In this document: piece after piece, positions 1-10,010 of the stretch
Layout: each line of letters opens with the position of its first letter
Numbering within the stretch: position 1 is the first letter of the stretch
Notes under the pieces: generated by a model
Seen by the model: only the letters and a program-made list of their open reading frames with translations
Told to the model about the DNA's origin: nothing
Database searches by the model: none
NCBI GenBank assembly: GCA_016200545.1
Contig: JACQEO010000004.1
Coordinates: 26,800 to 90,799 of the forward strand
Length of the DNA stretch: 64,000 nt
Direction: 5' to 3'
Origin: Deltaproteobacteria bacterium
GTDB taxonomy: Bacteria; Desulfobacterota; Binatia; UTPRO1
Program-made: the position numbers and the translations under genes

Positions 1-1754
1 GCTGCGGCGCCTGCGGCGAGGCGGGCGATGCCGGCGTCATCGAGGGCGTAGCGGTAGAAGCCCGCAGCGCCGCCGTTCGGATGGACCCAGTGCGCGCCCG
101 GCAGCGTGACCTCGGTGTGCTCGCCGGTGAGCAGCACGCGCTCCTCGCGAACGCCGTCGGCGCCGCCGATCTTCAGGACCAGCGGTACCGGCCATCGCTG
201 CGGCTCGGCGCCGCGCGCCGCCTCGGGATCGGCGAAGAAGCGTCGCTGCCGCAGCCGCAGCGTCGCGCCGGCGTCGTCGAAGCGGGTCGTGATCTCCACG
301 ACCGGGTGACCGGGCTCGCGAATCCAGGCGTTGGCGATCGCGGTGATGTCTTGTCCCGAGACCGTCGAGAGCTCGCGCCAGAAATCGTCGGCAGTGGCGT
401 TGCGCTCGGCGTAGCGCCGCAAATAGGCGCGGACGCCGTCGCGAAAGGCGTCGGCACCGAGGAACGCCTCGATCATGCGGACGACGCCCGCACCCTTCCA
501 ATACGTGATCACGTCGAAACGCTCCGCGGCCTGCCGGGCGTTTTCGACATGGCACGAGATCGGATGCGTCGAGACCAGCGCGTCGAGCGCGAACGGACGC
601 GCGAGTGTCGCTACGAAGTCGCGCCACATGCCCCATTCCGGCATCAGGTCGGCCGTCGCCTTCCAACCGACGAAGGTCGCGAAGGATTCGTTCAGCCAGA
701 GATCGTTCCACCACGCCATGGTGACGAGATCCCCCCACCACATGTGGGTCAGCTCGTGGGCGGCGGTGTAGAAGATGTCCTTCAACGTGTCGGCCGACGC
801 CTGCGTCGGGTCGGCGGCGATCGCCGTCAGGCGATACGTGATGGCGCCGGGGTTCTCCATCGCGCCGGCCTCGAAGTCGGCGAGGCCGATCGCGTCGATT
901 TTGCCGTACGGGTAGGGGATGGCCGTGTAGTGTGCCAGGTACTCGACCGCGCGCCGATGCGCGTCGCGGGCGTATATGCCCTTGTCGGCGAGGCCGGCAG
1001 GCAGCCAGACCCGCACCGGCACACCGTCAGTGGTGGCGACGGGATCGGTCGCCTCGAAGGGACCGACGGCGAACGCCACCAGGTACGAGGAGATCGGCGG
1101 TGTCTCGTGGAAGCGAATCTCGGTGCGGCCGTCCGTGAGCGGGCGCTCCGCCGCGACCGCGCCGTTGGCGATGGCGCGCGTGTCGCGTGGCACCACGAGC
1201 GTCACGGCCAAGCGCGCCTTGAACTCCGGCTCGTCGAAGCAGGGGAACGCGCGCCGCGCGTCGGCGGCCTCGAACTGCGTCGCCGCGTAACGCGCGCCGT
1301 CCTTGACCGATCGATACAGGCCGCGCAGCTTCTCGAGGATGGTGCCGGCGAACGCGATGCGTAACGTCGCGGCCCCCGGCGCCAGCGGCGTCGGGAAAAC
1401 CAGCGACACCGCCTCAGCCTGCGGGTGCACGACGATCCGCGCGCTGCGCCCGTCGGCGAGCCGTGCCTCGTGGAGATCGAGATCGAGCGCGTGCACGATC
1501 ACGGTATCGGTGGGCGCCGCGATCTCGAGCGCGATCTCGACCGTGCCGGTGAACCGCCAGGCCTCGAGATCCAGCTCCAGGCGCAGCGCGTACCGACGCG
1601 GAAGCACCTGCTTCGTGAGGCGGAAGTTTGGACCCGGATCGCTCGGCTCGTGCGCCGCCACGGCGCGGTACTGTGGCCGAGCGCCGTGCGGCGCGCAAGG
1701 GCGCCGGCCCGCCGTCACGGACTCACACGCGAGCGCCGCCGTCTTCAGCCGCAT
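1..1754 (-). CDS. M1 family metallo-aminopeptidase (PepN-like), C-terminus outside window
   Basis: Zinc aminopeptidase that removes N-terminal residues from peptides. The reading frame runs off base 1, so 584 codons are visible of a family that is usually about 850 residues. It has the substrate-binding GAMEN motif at residues 297-301 and the zinc site HELTHMWWGD starting at His333 (His333, Glu334, His337), followed by NESFA with the third zinc ligand Glu356, so the HExxH-x18-E pattern is intact. The N-terminal beta-domain begins around LPRRYALRLELDL. I chose the ATG at 1754. About 30 poorly conserved residues precede the domain, and an in-frame GTG nearer the domain is possible. No signal peptide is evident, so it is probably cytoplasmic. 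Confidence 0.93.
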   Translation of the reverse strand, partial: MRLKTAALACESVTAGRRPCAPHGARPQYRAVAAHEPSDPGPNFRLTKQVLPRRYALRLELDLEAWRFTGTVEIALEIAAPTDTVIVHALDLDLHEARLADGRSARIVVHPQAEAVSLVFPTPLAPGAATLRIAFAGTILEKLRGLYRSVKDGARYAATQFEAADARRAFPCFDEPEFKARLAVTLVVPRDTRAIANGAVAAERPLTDGRTEIRFHETPPISSYLVAFAVGPFEATDPVATTDGVPVRVWLPAGLADKGIYARDAHRRAVEYLAHYTAIPYPYGKIDAIGLADFEAGAMENPGAITYRLTAIAADPTQASADTLKDIFYTAAHELTHMWWGDLVTMAWWNDLWLNESFATFVGWKATADLMPEWGMWRDFVATLARPFALDALVSTHPISCHVENARQAAERFDVITYWKGAGVVRMIEAFLGADAFRDGVRAYLRRYAERNATADDFWRELSTVSGQDITAIANAWIREPGHPVVEITTRFDDAGATLRLRQRRFFADPEAARGAEPQRWPVPLVLKIGGADGVREERVLLTGEHTEVTLPGAHWVHPNGGAAGFYRYALDDAGIARLAAGAA

Positions 1755-1789
1755 CGATCCAGGGGTGTGATGCGGCGGCGCGCCCGATC

Positions 1790-4015
1790 TCAGTCGAGCT
1801 TGTCCTTGAACTGCGCGGCGTCGTTGCGGGACGCGGGCGCGGTGAACGCCGAACCCCAGCAGCGGCCGTCGCTGCTCCGCAGCTGCACGCTGACGGCGGG
1901 ATCCTGTGCAAACGGGAGCGAGGATAGTGCGAGGTTCGTTCGCTTTGCCTTCACGCGCAGGCTCGCGAAGCCTTCGGCGCCCGCCTTCAGCAACGCGCCG
2001 AGGACGCCGCTCGGCGTCAGCTCGCGATCGGCGTAGTGCAGAACGCTCGTCGAGGACTTCCAGCAGGGCTTCCCACGGCACACACCACCGCCGGGGATCT
2101 CGGCGCGCAGCCGCAAGCTCGGCGCGCCGGCCGTGGTATCGTAGAGGCAGAGGGTGTAATCAGTCGCGCCGCCGACGGGATCACCGAAGTCGGCGAGGGT
2201 CGTCGCGTCACCCTTCGCCCACTTCCACGTGAGGAGATCCCTGTTCGACGTCGTGCCGTGTTTCACGACCACGGAACCGGCAAGGGCGGCGCGACACGTC
2301 GGGGCCGGCGCCGCGGTGCCGGAGCAGACGCCCGCGCTGCACGTATCGGGCGCGATGCATGGGTTGCCGTCGTCGCACGCCGCGCCCGGGGGATCGAACC
2401 GGCAGTCGGGCGCGCAGCAGTCGCCGGAGGCGACGTTGCCGTCATCGCAGTCCTCGCCGGCGGTGACGATGCCGTTGCCGCACGCGGTGAGCGTGCAGTT
2501 CGAGTCGCAGCCGTCGCCGTCCACGAGGTTGCCGTCGTCGCACATCTCGCCCGGCTCGACGGTGTCGTTGCCGCAGATCGTCGCCTCGTCGGCGCCGACG
2601 TCGACGCGCGGGCCGTTCACGCGCGGCGCGCCGTCGAGGTCGACCTCGCCGACGCCGGGCATGAATGCGGGATCCCCGGCGTTGATCGCGGGCGAAGCGG
2701 CGGAGAGGTGGACGTCGCCGGCGTCGGGCGTGGCCAGCAGAGGGTCGGCGAAGAGCGAGCTCGCGTCTTCGGCGGTCGCGGCGCGGTAGGCGGCGAACCC
2801 GGCGTAGAGCGTCCCATTCCACATGAACTCGGCCGCCGACGCGCCGCCCGGCGTGAACCACAGATTGTAGTCGAGCATGGTGCCGACGTTGCCGTCGTCG
2901 GAAGTGATGAGCCGGTGCTGGGCCGTCGCGACGATCACGTTGTTCCGCACGACGTTGTCCTCGGCGTACTGGATCCAGAGTTCGCCGAAGCCGGTGCCTA
3001 GCGTGTCGTTGTGGTAGAGGGTGTTGTTGAGGAAGGCGCAGTTTCGTACGCGCCCGACCGAGGACACAAAGCTGCCGAAGACCAAGCCCGCCTTGTCGTT
3101 CGCGATCAGCACGTTGTCGCGGACGATGATGCCGGTGGTCACGATGGCGCGATTCTCGGCGCCGACCTCGAGCCCGAGGTCGGATTCGGTGACGAGGTTG
3201 TTTTCGATCGTGATATTGGCGCCGCCGTCGACGTAGATGCCGCCGGCGAATCCGCCGCCGTAGATCGAGCGCGCGCGCGTGACGCGGTTGCGGCGGCAGA
3301 CGCCGTTGCGCGCCACCTTCGCCGGGTCCGGCTGGATGTCGGTTTCGCCGCCGATGAAGTCGATGCCGATGTTGTTGACGTCGTGCACGTCGTTGTCGGT
3401 CACCTGGAAGTCGGTGACGTTGCCGTTCAGGGTCAGGGCCTCGCTCGGCGCCGGCTCGCAGTCGTAGATCTCGTTGCCGTCGATGACGAGGTCGGAGATC
3501 GGGCTCGCCGCCGTACCGTAGACGGTGATGCCCATGGCGTTCTGGCCGCGGATATCGTGGATGCGGTTGTCGCGGATCTCGATGTGCGAACCGGCCCCGA
3601 GTACGCGCACGCCCGAGCCGTCGTCGACGCCGAGGTCGTTCTGGATCTCGAAGCCGATGAGCTTCACGTAGCTGCGCGAATCGATCAGCACCATGTCGGC
3701 GCCGGGCACGCCGGTGCCGTCGAGGACGGGGCGCTCACCGGGCGCCGCCTGCAGCGTGATGTAACCGGCGTCGGCGTCGCCGCTCGCGGGAAAGACGAGC
3801 TTCTCGAAGTAGAGCGTCGGCTTCTCCTGGACGAGGACCGTGTCACCCGCGACGGCGACGTTCAGCGCCGCCTGAATGGATAGGAAGTCACCGCCGCTCG
3901 CCGCGACGGTGTACGTCGCCGCCGCGCTCGTCGCCGTGTGCAGGGGGGCGAGCAGCGCGAGCGCCCAGATCGCGTGCGGGTGGCGGCGGGCGCGACGCGC
4001 CGTGGAACGAGGCAT
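1790..4015 (-). CDS. Secreted right-handed beta-helix protein with Cys-rich (DUF4215-type) repeats
   Basis: A 741-residue exported protein. An Arg-rich n-region and hydrophobic stretch ([16 protein letters not shown]) form a signal peptide. Residues ~35-480 are short Asn/Asp/Gly/Val-rich strand repeats ([27 protein letters not shown]) typical of NosD/pectate-lyase-like parallel beta-helices, ending with a choice-of-anchor style segment ([16 protein letters not shown]). From ~490 come repeats with [20 protein letters not shown] and [16 protein letters not shown], the Myxococcus Cys-rich (DUF4215) pattern. A C-terminal domain of unknown type has paired cysteines. The protein is likely extracellular or surface-bound and may bind or cleave polysaccharide. 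No catalytic residues can be assigned. Confidence 0.85.
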   Translation of the reverse strand: MPRSTARRARRHPHAIWALALLAPLHTATSAAATYTVAASGGDFLSIQAALNVAVAGDTVLVQEKPTLYFEKLVFPASGDADAGYITLQAAPGERPVLDGTGVPGADMVLIDSRSYVKLIGFEIQNDLGVDDGSGVRVLGAGSHIEIRDNRIHDIRGQNAMGITVYGTAASPISDLVIDGNEIYDCEPAPSEALTLNGNVTDFQVTDNDVHDVNNIGIDFIGGETDIQPDPAKVARNGVCRRNRVTRARSIYGGGFAGGIYVDGGANITIENNLVTESDLGLEVGAENRAIVTTGIIVRDNVLIANDKAGLVFGSFVSSVGRVRNCAFLNNTLYHNDTLGTGFGELWIQYAEDNVVRNNVIVATAQHRLITSDDGNVGTMLDYNLWFTPGGASAAEFMWNGTLYAGFAAYRAATAEDASSLFADPLLATPDAGDVHLSAASPAINAGDPAFMPGVGEVDLDGAPRVNGPRVDVGADEATICGNDTVEPGEMCDDGNLVDGDGCDSNCTLTACGNGIVTAGEDCDDGNVASGDCCAPDCRFDPPGAACDDGNPCIAPDTCSAGVCSGTAAPAPTCRAALAGSVVVKHGTTSNRDLLTWKWAKGDATTLADFGDPVGGATDYTLCLYDTTAGAPSLRLRAEIPGGGVCRGKPCWKSSTSVLHYADRELTPSGVLGALLKAGAEGFASLRVKAKRTNLALSSLPFAQDPAVSVQLRSSDGRCWGSAFTAPASRNDAAQFKDKLD

Positions 4016-4021
4016 TCCCGC

Positions 4022-5941
4022 CTACGCGGCGCGCTCGACGACGGTGTCGATCATCGCCTGCACGATGGCGCCCACCTCGCCGTCCTTCGGCGTGAAGACG
4101 TGGCGGATACCGAGTCGATCGAGCTTCGGCCGATCCGCTTCGGGGATGATGCCGCCCATCACGACCGGGATCGTGTCGGCGCCGGCCTCGCGCAAGCCGC
4201 GCTGGACTTCGGTCGCGATCCAGAGGTGCGAGCCCGAGAGGCTGGAAATGCCGATCAGGTCGACGTCCTCTTGAATCGCGGTCGTGACAATCATTGCCGG
4301 CGTCTGCTTGAGCCCCGTGTAGACCACTTCCATGCCGGATTCGCGGCAGGCGAATGCGAGGAGCTTCACGGCGTTGATGTGGCCGTCGAGCCCCGATTTT
4401 GCGAGCAGCACGCGCATGCGCCGTGGCGCGCGCGGCAGGCGCAGCGCCGGGGCGTCCGTGATCTCGGAGCCGAGGGGTGCCTGGTAGCGGGCGCCGAGCG
4501 CCTCTTCGAGGGCCGTCGTCCACTCGCCGGTGGAGCCGCCGGCGATGGCGAGGGCGATCGACGCCGGCAGCACGTTCTCCCCGGCGGCCGCGGCGCGCTT
4601 GAGCTCCGCGATCGCACGCGTCACCGCGGTCGTATCGCGCTCGGCCTTCCAGCGTGCGAGCGCAGCGACGCGGCGCTCGACGTGGGCGACGGTAACGAGG
4701 TCTTCCTCGCATACGCGCGGCGTGCCGCTGAACGCAGCGATCTCGCCGGTGAACGCGTTCACGCCGACGACCAGTCGTTCCTTGCTCTCGATCTGCTGCC
4801 TCCAGCGTACCAGCGCCGCCGTGAGGCGCGTGGCGATCCAGCCGATGCTGTGCGCGTAGCCGAGGCGTTCCATCTCGGCGACGATCTGGCGCGCCGCGTC
4901 CTTGATCTCGGTGGTGACCGCCTCGATGACCTTCGAGCCCTCGAAGATATCGGGATAATCGGCGACGCCGGTCTCGTGCATCAGCACTTGTTGTGTGCGC
5001 AGCGCGAGGATCTGCTCGCTTGGATCCGGCAGGCCGAGGGCCTCGCGAAACCCGGGCAGTTGCAGAGCACCGACGCGCGCCGAAGCCGAGAGCACGACCG
5101 GCAATGCCTCGTAGGCGATGCGGACGATGTTGACCTCAGGCTGTTGCTCGGTGAGCGTCAGCGAGCGCACCTGGCACCCGGCGCGCCACTTGGTCGTGAT
5201 GCCGTAGCGCTCCCGGCAGAGCTCCGTCCAGAGCTGGCTGTACGCTCGAACCTTGGCGATCTCAGGGACGAGCTCGATACCGGAGTTGATGAAGAAGCTG
5301 ATGCGTTCGACGACCCCGGCGAAGACGTCGGCCGCAAGAGCCGGGCGGATCGTCTCGAGGATCAAGACGGCGTTGCCGATCGCGTAGCCGACCTCCTCGG
5401 CCGGCGACGCTCCCGACTCCATGAAGTGGTAGCCGCAGCTGTTCATGGGATTCCACTGCGGGGTCTCGGTCGCTGCGAAGACGATGAGGTCGGTGGAGAG
5501 CCGCAGGGAGACCGCAGGGTCGAAGATCGAGGTACCGCGCGCGACGAACTCCTTCAGGAGATCGTTCTGCGTCGTGCCGCGCAGCCGGGCCCGCGGTACC
5601 CCGCGCTTGTCGGCGAGCGCGACGTAGAGCGCGAAGAGCCAGGGCGCGGTGGCATTGATCGTCATCGACGTGTTGATCGTGCCCTGGTCGATGTCGCGGA
5701 AGAGCGTGTCCATGTCGCCGAAGTGCGAGATCGACACGCCGGTGCCGCCAATCTCGCCGGCGGCCATGGGGTCGTCGGCGTCGTAGCCGTTTTGCGTCGG
5801 AAGATCGAAGGCGACCGAGAGGCCGCGCTGGCCGTGCGCGAGGTTCTCACGGTAGCGACGGTTAGACTGCTCGGCGTCGCCGAATCCGGCGTACGTGCGA
5901 ATGATCCAAGGGGCGCGGGCGGCTTCGGGCATGGGCGTCAC
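4022..5941 (-). CDS. meaA: MeaA-like methylmalonyl-CoA-mutase family protein with fused B12 domain
   Basis: Adenosylcobalamin-dependent acyl-CoA carbon-skeleton mutase, 639 residues. Residues ~8-480 form the TIM-barrel catalytic domain: TYAGFGDAEQSNRRYRENL, GLSVAFDLPTQNGYDADDP, TTQNDLLKE and a GYH motif containing the histidine conserved for the radical rearrangement. Residues ~505-635 form the cobalamin-binding domain with ISSLSGSH and VVMGGIIP. The single-chain arrangement and barrel motifs match Streptomyces MeaA proteins better than the two-subunit methylmalonyl-CoA mutase. The exact substrate (methylmalonyl-, ethylmalonyl- or another acyl-CoA) cannot be fixed from sequence alone. The base-off motif DxHxxG reads D519-G-H521-I-N-A524, so the glycine is replaced. 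Confidence 0.88.
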   Translation of the reverse strand: MTPMPEAARAPWIIRTYAGFGDAEQSNRRYRENLAHGQRGLSVAFDLPTQNGYDADDPMAAGEIGGTGVSISHFGDMDTLFRDIDQGTINTSMTINATAPWLFALYVALADKRGVPRARLRGTTQNDLLKEFVARGTSIFDPAVSLRLSTDLIVFAATETPQWNPMNSCGYHFMESGASPAEEVGYAIGNAVLILETIRPALAADVFAGVVERISFFINSGIELVPEIAKVRAYSQLWTELCRERYGITTKWRAGCQVRSLTLTEQQPEVNIVRIAYEALPVVLSASARVGALQLPGFREALGLPDPSEQILALRTQQVLMHETGVADYPDIFEGSKVIEAVTTEIKDAARQIVAEMERLGYAHSIGWIATRLTAALVRWRQQIESKERLVVGVNAFTGEIAAFSGTPRVCEEDLVTVAHVERRVAALARWKAERDTTAVTRAIAELKRAAAAGENVLPASIALAIAGGSTGEWTTALEEALGARYQAPLGSEITDAPALRLPRAPRRMRVLLAKSGLDGHINAVKLLAFACRESGMEVVYTGLKQTPAMIVTTAIQEDVDLIGISSLSGSHLWIATEVQRGLREAGADTIPVVMGGIIPEADRPKLDRLGIRHVFTPKDGEVGAIVQAMIDTVVERAA

Positions 5942-6011
5942 TCCGAGGTGCGGATTCTCGCCCGCGCCACCGGCAGAGGCAAGGCGCGATCCGTGCGTGG
6001 CGTCCCGCGTA

Positions 6012-6482
6012 TCAGGCGGGCGGGACGATGGGCGGCGGCTCGACGGTCGCCACCGCGTCGTGGACGGCGCGCTCGAGCACCGGCGTCACGACGAGCGGCG
6101 GCGCGCTCTGCGCGACTACGACGAGCGCGCCGCCGATCACGAGTTCGAAGACGACCGCGCCCCAACCGGGGAGACCCGGGCTGCCGTCGACGTAGACGCC
6201 GAAGAGCCGTCCCGCGCATGCGCCAAGCCAGAGGAGCCCGACGAAGAGCACCCGGGTACGGTGGACCGCCGGGTCGACTGCGGCGAAGAGCGTGTAGACG
6301 CCCATCACGATGAAGATCCCACCATACGTGGCGCGGATCTCGCCCATCGCCGCCGCCATATGCGCCGGGTTGGTGTAGGTCAGGCCGAGGAGCCCGAGGA
6401 CGCGCTCAGGGTACACCAGGCCGCAGACGCCGAGCGCGAAAATGATCAGGCCGACGACGATCGTCGTGACGCGTGGGTTCAT
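6012..6482 (-). CDS. DUF4345-like four-helix membrane protein
   Basis: A 156-residue predicted inner-membrane protein. Hydrophobic segments lie near residues 5-28, 50-70, 78-100 and 105-128. The motif EIRATYGGIFIVMG after the second helix is the hallmark I associate with DUF4345. No catalytic residues are evident and the function is unknown. The Pro-rich tail (EPPPIVPPA) is cytoplasmic or periplasmic. It sits alone between the mutase and the secreted protein gene, all on the minus strand, with gaps of about 70 bp. Confidence 0.7.
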   Translation of the reverse strand: MNPRVTTIVVGLIIFALGVCGLVYPERVLGLLGLTYTNPAHMAAAMGEIRATYGGIFIVMGVYTLFAAVDPAVHRTRVLFVGLLWLGACAGRLFGVYVDGSPGLPGWGAVVFELVIGGALVVVAQSAPPLVVTPVLERAVHDAVATVEPPPIVPPA

Positions 6483-6557
6483 CGGCCGGCGAGCATAGCA
6501 TCAGCGCGCGTGTGCACGAAACCGATACCCGATCGGTCGGGGACGGCCGCCCGGCGA

Positions 6558-7232
6558 TCACGATGCGTGATGCCGGCGACCGACTCCAAGGCCGAGCGCG
6601 AGCAGCGCGCCGCCGACGAGCGGTAGCGCGACCCCGCGTCCCGAGGCGTGTGCCCATTCCCAGAGCCGCGCGAGCGTCCGCTTCGTGGGCGTCGTCGTGG
6701 CCGACGTCCCCAGCTCCGTCACGGAGACGCCTGTGAACCACGCGGCGCCGGTGTTGAGGTTCGCGTAGCTGCCGAGCCGCAGGCACACATCCCACTGCGT
6801 CTCGTCGCCGGCACGCGCGATCACCTCGAGCGGCTGCCACTCCTGCGTGCCGCGCAGCTCGGCCGAGTCAGCGACGCGCGGCTCGATCGCGATGTGCGCG
6901 CCCGACGCGCTCGTACCCACTTCGCGTGTGCGCGCGCGTACGGCGACGCGGTAGGTGACGCCGGGCTCGACGGCGACGGTCTGACACCAGCGCGCGTCGT
7001 TCGGCGTGACGTTGCGGATCTCGGCGCTGCCGCTGCCGCTCGTCGCGCCGGGCTGCGTCCAGGAGAACTCCACGCCGTCGCGGGCCCACGCATCGGTGCG
7101 CCATTCGGCAGGCATACCTGCGGAGCCCGTGCTGAAGTCGCCGTTTCGCACCGTCATCGTCGCGCGTGCCACCGCGGCCAGTCCGAGCGCGGCCGCGACG
7201 AGCACGGGGACCGTGGCACGGACGGTTCTCAT
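6558..7232 (-). CDS. Exported jellyroll/CBM-like protein with C-terminal membrane anchor
   Basis: 224 residues from the ATG at 7232, which overlaps the upstream ketosynthase stop as ATGA and so is probably translationally coupled. An ATG nine bases earlier is possible but overlaps more. A signal peptide (VLVAAALGLAAVARA) precedes a beta-rich domain (NGDFSTGSAGMPAEWRTD, later ARTREVG and CLRLGSYANLNTGAAW) with the layout of carbohydrate-binding or sulfatase-associated jellyroll modules. A C-terminal hydrophobic stretch (LPLVGGALLALGLGVG) followed by Arg/His looks like a sorting-type anchor. The ligand is unknown. Confidence 0.65.
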   Translation of the reverse strand: MRTVRATVPVLVAAALGLAAVARATMTVRNGDFSTGSAGMPAEWRTDAWARDGVEFSWTQPGATSGSGSAEIRNVTPNDARWCQTVAVEPGVTYRVAVRARTREVGTSASGAHIAIEPRVADSAELRGTQEWQPLEVIARAGDETQWDVCLRLGSYANLNTGAAWFTGVSVTELGTSATTTPTKRTLARLWEWAHASGRGVALPLVGGALLALGLGVGRRHHAS

Positions 7233-8473
7233 TTCTCCCATCGCCGCAGCACCAGCGAGGCGTTCGCGCCTCCGAAGCCGAAGGAGTTGGTGAGGGCGTG
7301 GTGCACGTCGGCGCGCCGCGCGGTGTGCGGAACGTAGTCGAGATCGCAGCCGGTGTCGGGATGATCGAGGTTGATGGTCGGCGTGATGATCCCGGTCTCG
7401 AGCGTCTTCGCGGTGATGAGCGTCTCGAGCGCGCCCGAAGCGCCGATCAGGTGACCGGTCATCGATTTCGTCGCGCTCACCGCCAGACGGTCGGCGTGCG
7501 CGCCGAACACGAGCTTCAGGCCTTGCGTCTCGTTGAGATCACCGATCGGCGTCGAGGTGGCGTGCGCGTTCACGTAGTCGACGTCCTCGGGACGGACGCG
7601 CGCGCTCGCGAGCGCGGCCTGCATGCAGGCGGCGACGCCGATGCCGTCTGGGAGCGGCGCGGCGATGTGAAACGCCTCGCTGCCGGTCGCGTAACCGAGG
7701 ATCTCGGCGTAGATGTGCGCGCCGCGGGCGCGCGCGTGCTCGAGCGACTCGACGATGAGCATGGCGGCGCCCTCGGAGAGGACGAAGCCGTCGCGGTCGC
7801 GGTCAAACGGGCGGCTGGCGCGCTCCGGCTCGTCGTTCCGCAACGTCACCGCGCGCGAGTTTGCGAAGCCGGCGATCTCGGTCGGATCGATCAGTGCGTC
7901 GGTGCCGCCGGCGATGACGGCGTCGCAGGTGCCCTCGCGGACGTACCGCCAGGCCTCGCCGACCGCGTTCAGACCCGAGGCGCAGGCGTTGCCGATGGTG
8001 AAGTTCGGCCCGCGTACTTGCAGCCGGATCGCGACTTGGGCGGCGCCCATGTTGGTGGTGATGGCGGTGATGTAGAATGGTGAGACGCCGCTCGGCCCGT
8101 CCTGGTTGAAGCTGGTCACGGTGCGGAAGATCGTGCGCGCGCCGCCGTTGTTGTTGCCGAGAAGGACGCCGATGCGGCGCCCGTTGTCGGTGGTGATCGG
8201 CAGCTCGGCGTCCTCCACCGCCATGACCGAGGCGGCGACGGCGTAGCGCGCGAAGTCGTCCATGCGCTTCAGGTGCTTCGCAGGCATGTAGCGGCCGGGC
8301 TCGAAGCCGCGTACCTCGCCGGCGATGCGGCAAAGTTGATTCGAGACGTCGAAGAGGGTGATCGGGCCGATGCCCGAGCGGCCGGCGCACGCGCTCTCCC
8401 AGATCGCGGCGGCGCCGGTGCCGATCGGGGTCACGCCACCGAGACCGGTGATGACGACTCGCGGAGCAGTCAT
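7229..8473 (-). CDS. fabF: Beta-ketoacyl-ACP synthase II (FabF/KAS II family)
   Basis: Condensing enzyme that elongates acyl-ACP with malonyl-ACP in fatty acid synthesis; cytoplasmic, 414 residues, the usual length. The Cys-His-His triad is visible: nucleophile in NACASGLNAVGEA, first histidine in VNAHATSTPIGD, second in KSMTGHLIGASGALE. The C-terminal NSFGFGGANASLVL is the family's Gly-rich loop. The ATG at 8473 begins directly with the first strand (RVVITGLGGVTPIG). No acyl carrier protein or other fab gene is adjacent, so a role in a specialised lipid or polyketide pathway cannot be excluded. Confidence 0.93.
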   Translation of the reverse strand: MTAPRVVITGLGGVTPIGTGAAAIWESACAGRSGIGPITLFDVSNQLCRIAGEVRGFEPGRYMPAKHLKRMDDFARYAVAASVMAVEDAELPITTDNGRRIGVLLGNNNGGARTIFRTVTSFNQDGPSGVSPFYITAITTNMGAAQVAIRLQVRGPNFTIGNACASGLNAVGEAWRYVREGTCDAVIAGGTDALIDPTEIAGFANSRAVTLRNDEPERASRPFDRDRDGFVLSEGAAMLIVESLEHARARGAHIYAEILGYATGSEAFHIAAPLPDGIGVAACMQAALASARVRPEDVDYVNAHATSTPIGDLNETQGLKLVFGAHADRLAVSATKSMTGHLIGASGALETLITAKTLETGIITPTINLDHPDTGCDLDYVPHTARRADVHHALTNSFGFGGANASLVLRRWEK

Positions 8474-8567
8474 GAGTGATCCGCGTATCTGTAGATGCCC
8501 CGTCGAGATCGGTCAAACATCGCCGCCGGGCCCCGTCGACGTTGGTGCGCGGACCGCTCGGTGATAG

Positions 8568-9339
8568 ATGCGACCGATGCCGATCGCCGACCTCCCTGGG
8601 GCGCGCGTCTACTACGAGATCCATGGTGACGGGCCGTGGCTCGTCTTCGCCCACGGCGCCGGGGGCAACCATCTTTTTGTGGTGGCAGCAGGTGCCGTAT
8701 TTCGCGCGCCGCTTTCGTTGCGTGGTGTACGACCAACCGGGGTGGGGAGAATCGACGTGCGAGGGTGGTCCGAATCCGACACGGTTCGCGCGCGACCTCT
8801 GCACCCTCCTCGATCACCTCGGCGCCGATCGCGTCGCGCTCGTCGGACAGTCGATGAGCGGCTGGGCGGTGCTGGGGAGCGCGCTCGCGGCGCCCTCGCG
8901 CGTGACGCACGTGCTGCTCGCGAGCACGCTCGCCGGACTCGTCGACGACGCGACCGCGGCGCTGCTGCTGCGTGCGATCGACGTCGATGCGGAGCGTCCG
9001 CTCGACGGGCGCGTAGCGCTCGCTGCCGATTTTCCCGAGCGTGACCCGACGCGCACGTTTCTCTTCGAGCGCATCACGGCGATGAACCCACCGCTCGGCG
9101 CGCCGTTCCTGCGCGCGCTCGTCGCGCTGCGGTTGTCATTGCCGGCGGTATCGCCGCCGTTCGCGACGGCGTTCGTCGCCGGCGACCGCGACCGCCTGTT
9201 TCCGCTGCCGCTCGTTCAACTCGCCCACGCCCGCATGCCGGAGGCGCAGCTGACGGTTGTACCCGGGGCCGGGCACTCGGTGTACTTCGAGCATCCGGAG
9301 GCGTTCAACCACGCACTCGACGCGCTCCTCGCGCGCTGA
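8568..9339 (+). pseudogene. Alpha/beta hydrolase, frameshifted in a T homopolymer
   Basis: Two overlapping frames encode one alpha/beta-fold hydrolase. From the ATG at 8568 or 8577 the first frame gives PGARVYYEIHGDGPWLVFAHGAGGNHL with the oxyanion HG motif. The protein then continues in another frame as WWQQVPYFARRFRCVVYDQPGWGEST, the nucleophile elbow VALVGQSMSG, the Asp region FVAGDRDRLFPL and the catalytic His in GAGHSVYFEHPE. The frames meet at the run of five T at 8674-8678; removing one T restores a single frame of about 256 residues. All catalytic residues are intact, so this is either a sequencing error or a recent mutation. Substrate unknown. Confidence 0.8.
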
Positions 9340-9353
9340 GGGCTCGGGTACGA

Positions 9354-9379
9354 ACCCCGCGCTCTCCTCGGCGCGGGGT
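9354..9379. terminator. Perfect 8-bp GC hairpin after the hydrolase
   Basis: ACCCCGCG and CGCGGGGT pair around a 10-nt loop, starting 14 bases after the hydrolase stop and before the RNA-binding protein gene. There is no T tract, so it is a weak intrinsic-terminator candidate or an mRNA-stabilising stem. Confidence 0.4.
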
Positions 9380-9482
9380 CGCCACGGAGGCCGAGGCCCT
9401 GCTTCGCGCGCCTTGCTCCCATCAGAGCGGTCGCGATACGGTGCGAGCCGGGCGTACGTGCCCCAGACAGAGGAGATCCGTC

Positions 9483-9824
9483 ATGAAGCTGTACGTGGGA
9501 AATCTGTCCTACAACCTCACCGATGCCGAGCTGCGGGAAGCATTCGCCGCGCACGGAGAGGTCACCTCCGCCGAAGTCGTGAAAGATCGGGCGAGCGGTC
9601 AATCCAAGGGCTTTGGCTTCGTGGAGATGCCGACGCAGGAGGAAGCGAACGCGGCGATCCAAGCGCTGAACGGTGCGGCGCTGAAGGGACGGACCCTCAA
9701 CGTCAACGAAGCACGGCCACGGGCGGAAGGCGGCGGTGGTGGCGGCGGTCGTGATCGGCGCGGTCCCGGCGGTGGGGGCGGTCGCGGTGGCGCCGGCGGC
9801 GGCGGGCGCGGCGGGCGCTGGTAG
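9483..9824 (+). CDS. RRM-domain RNA-binding protein with Gly/Arg-rich tail
   Basis: A 113-residue bacterial single-RRM protein of the cold-inducible Rbp type. The start at 9483 places an AGAGGAG ribosome site a few bases upstream and begins directly with RNP2 (KLYVGNLSYNLTD). RNP1 is KGFGFVEM. The domain ends near residue 80 (LNVNEARPR) and is followed by a Gly/Arg-rich tail resembling eukaryotic RGG regions. It probably binds single-stranded RNA as a chaperone under stress. Neighbours are unrelated and it looks monocistronic. Confidence 0.92.
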   Translation: MKLYVGNLSYNLTDAELREAFAAHGEVTSAEVVKDRASGQSKGFGFVEMPTQEEANAAIQALNGAALKGRTLNVNEARPRAEGGGGGGGRDRRGPGGGGGRGGAGGGGRGGRW

Positions 9825-10010
9825 CTCGTCCGTCGGGAAACGCCAGCCATCGCGCGGTAAGGCACGGACGGGGTCGTCCGCGCCTCCTGCACAAGTTTGA
9901 CTTCAGCGCGCTAGATTTGACGCCCACCGTCCTGCACGCGACACGCCTGCGTCGCAGTGACAGCGGAAATCCCAGCCCGCTTGGCGCGTGCCCTGGCATG
10001 CTGCTTGCGT

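Noticed and set aside
3938..6313. 791-codon plus-strand frame opposite the mutase gene
   Set aside because: Shadow of the MeaA-like gene; no domain motifs.
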